NCBI GenBank assembly: GCA_963773685.1
Contig: CAVZBY010000011.1
Location: 62,001 to 126,000 of the forward strand
DNA from: JALHVH01 sp963773685
GTDB lineage: Bacteria; Acidobacteriota; Aminicenantia; Aminicenantales; Saccharicenantaceae
Reading direction: 5' to 3'
Length of the DNA stretch: 64,000 nucleotides
Part shown: piece after piece, positions 63,650 to 64,000 of the stretch
How the letters are laid out: every line of letters starts with the position of its first letter
Position numbering within the stretch: position 1 is the first letter of the stretch
Notes under the pieces: generated by a model
What the model was told of the DNA's origin: nothing
What the model saw: the letters and a program-made list of their open reading frames with translations, nothing else
Databases searched by the model: none
Program-made: the position numbers and the translations under genes

Positions 63650-64000
63650 GTGGACGTGAGAAGGGGAATCCGGGGCGGTCCTGCCCTGGGCCTGTTCTTC
63701 TACGCCTGTCTGGCGGCAGGATGCGCGCTATTCGGCGGGCTGAAGGCCGCGGCCGTCCTCGTTCTCCTCATTCTAGCCTGCAACAGGGTCCTGCGCCTTG
63801 CGGGGAGAGCCCTCGGGCTGAACAGCTCACCGGCGCTTTCTCTGGCCGTCCGGTCACTGCTGAGCCTGGGGCTCTTTCCCTTCGTGTGGCTGGCTTGCCG
63901 CCTGCTTCCCGGCGGCTGGCTCCTTCCGGCGGTCGGCGTCATCATAGCCGTCGGATTGGCCCTTTCATTACGCCATAAGTCCACGGAAGCCCGACCGGCG
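63650..64000 (+). CDS. Hypothetical membrane protein (3' end cut by window)
   Basis: A frame open to the window edge after a GTG at 63650 (a second GTG lies two codons on). The 117 codons seen encode three or four hydrophobic segments (LGLFFYACLAAGCALFGGL, AAVLVLLILACNRVL, SLLSLGLFPFVWLACRLL, PAVGVIIAVGLALSL) and a basic N-terminus. It follows the gamma-glutamyltransferase gene by 13 bases. No family is recognised and the end is missing. Confidence 0.5.
   Translation, partial: MDVRRGIRGGPALGLFFYACLAAGCALFGGLKAAAVLVLLILACNRVLRLAGRALGLNSSPALSLAVRSLLSLGLFPFVWLACRLLPGGWLLPAVGVIIAVGLALSLRHKSTEARPA

Noticed and set aside
1..64000. Mobile elements, phage genes, CRISPR arrays or defence islands
   Set aside because: No transposase, integrase, direct-repeat array or restriction or defence gene was found; base composition looks even across the window.

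Overview
This is a 64 kb GC-rich bacterial chromosome segment, densely packed on both strands, with no stretch over 300 bases lacking a gene. There is no phage, IS element, CRISPR array or rRNA. Spacers are short, ATGA/GTGA stop-start overlaps are common, and many promoters are close to sigma-70 consensus with 17-18 bp spacers; the speE promoter is a perfect TTGACA-17-TATAAT. The gene content includes secreted serine hydrolases, glycoside hydrolases, CBM9-like proteins, an outer-membrane peptidase/beta-propeller/barrel protein, 3-keto-glycoside chemistry genes and a gamma-glutamyltransferase. It suggests a Gram-negative, protein- and sugar-degrading heterotroph of the Acidobacteriota/Aminicenantes type. 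That placement is inferred from gene content and style, not proven.

Layout. 1-6 kb: the end of an ABC-F ATPase, then a phosphate ABC operon pstS-pstC-pstA-pstB1-pstB2 and a DUF3014 protein. 6-16 kb: a PflX-like radical SAM protein, DedA, cupin-SurE, tRNA-Pro(GGG), a MerR regulator, RarA, a GH97 enzyme and a SpoIID/LytB protein. 16-30 kb: spermidine synthase, SDR-type threonine dehydrogenase, a histidine-ammonia-lyase-family enzyme with an SDR, a HEAT-repeat/serine-hydrolase fusion, a class IV aminotransferase, another serine hydrolase, a methyltransferase, GH88/105, Old Yellow Enzyme with a His-tailed EamA transporter, and a matrixin-like protease. 30-44 kb: a prolyl-tRNA editing protein, CBM9 plus serine hydrolase, a four-gene transporter / small membrane protein / M14 / DUF6305-like operon, a giant peptidase-propeller-barrel protein, and a DegV-DAK2 fusion with a DUF1295 protein. 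44-64 kb: an MFS / TIM-barrel-DUF1080 / Gfo-Idh-MocA operon (probable 3-keto-glycoside pathway), acyl-CoA synthetase, PilZ, DUF2207, GH20 with a metal-chelate-type ABC transporter, an HcnABC-like amine oxidoreductase pair divergent from a gamma-glutamyltransferase, and a truncated membrane protein.

Twelve otherwise well-conserved genes carry 18 apparent frameshifts. Every one is repaired by deleting a single base, and each repaired reading frame then has an intact length. This pattern points to insertion errors in the assembly more than to real pseudogenes, so these genes are listed as CDS with the shift positions given.

The most interesting biology: a PstB pair whose catalytic-motif substitutions are complementary and predict an asymmetric ATPase; a natural Ala-Cys-Gly in place of the MIO-forming Ala-Ser-Gly of an aromatic amino acid lyase; a compact 3-keto-glycoside operon with a fused TIM-barrel/DUF1080 enzyme; a transporter-M14-DUF6305-like operon; three promoters placed exactly 6 nt from the start codon (leaderless genes); and a palindromic operator candidate between divergent amine-oxidoreductase and gamma-glutamyltransferase genes.
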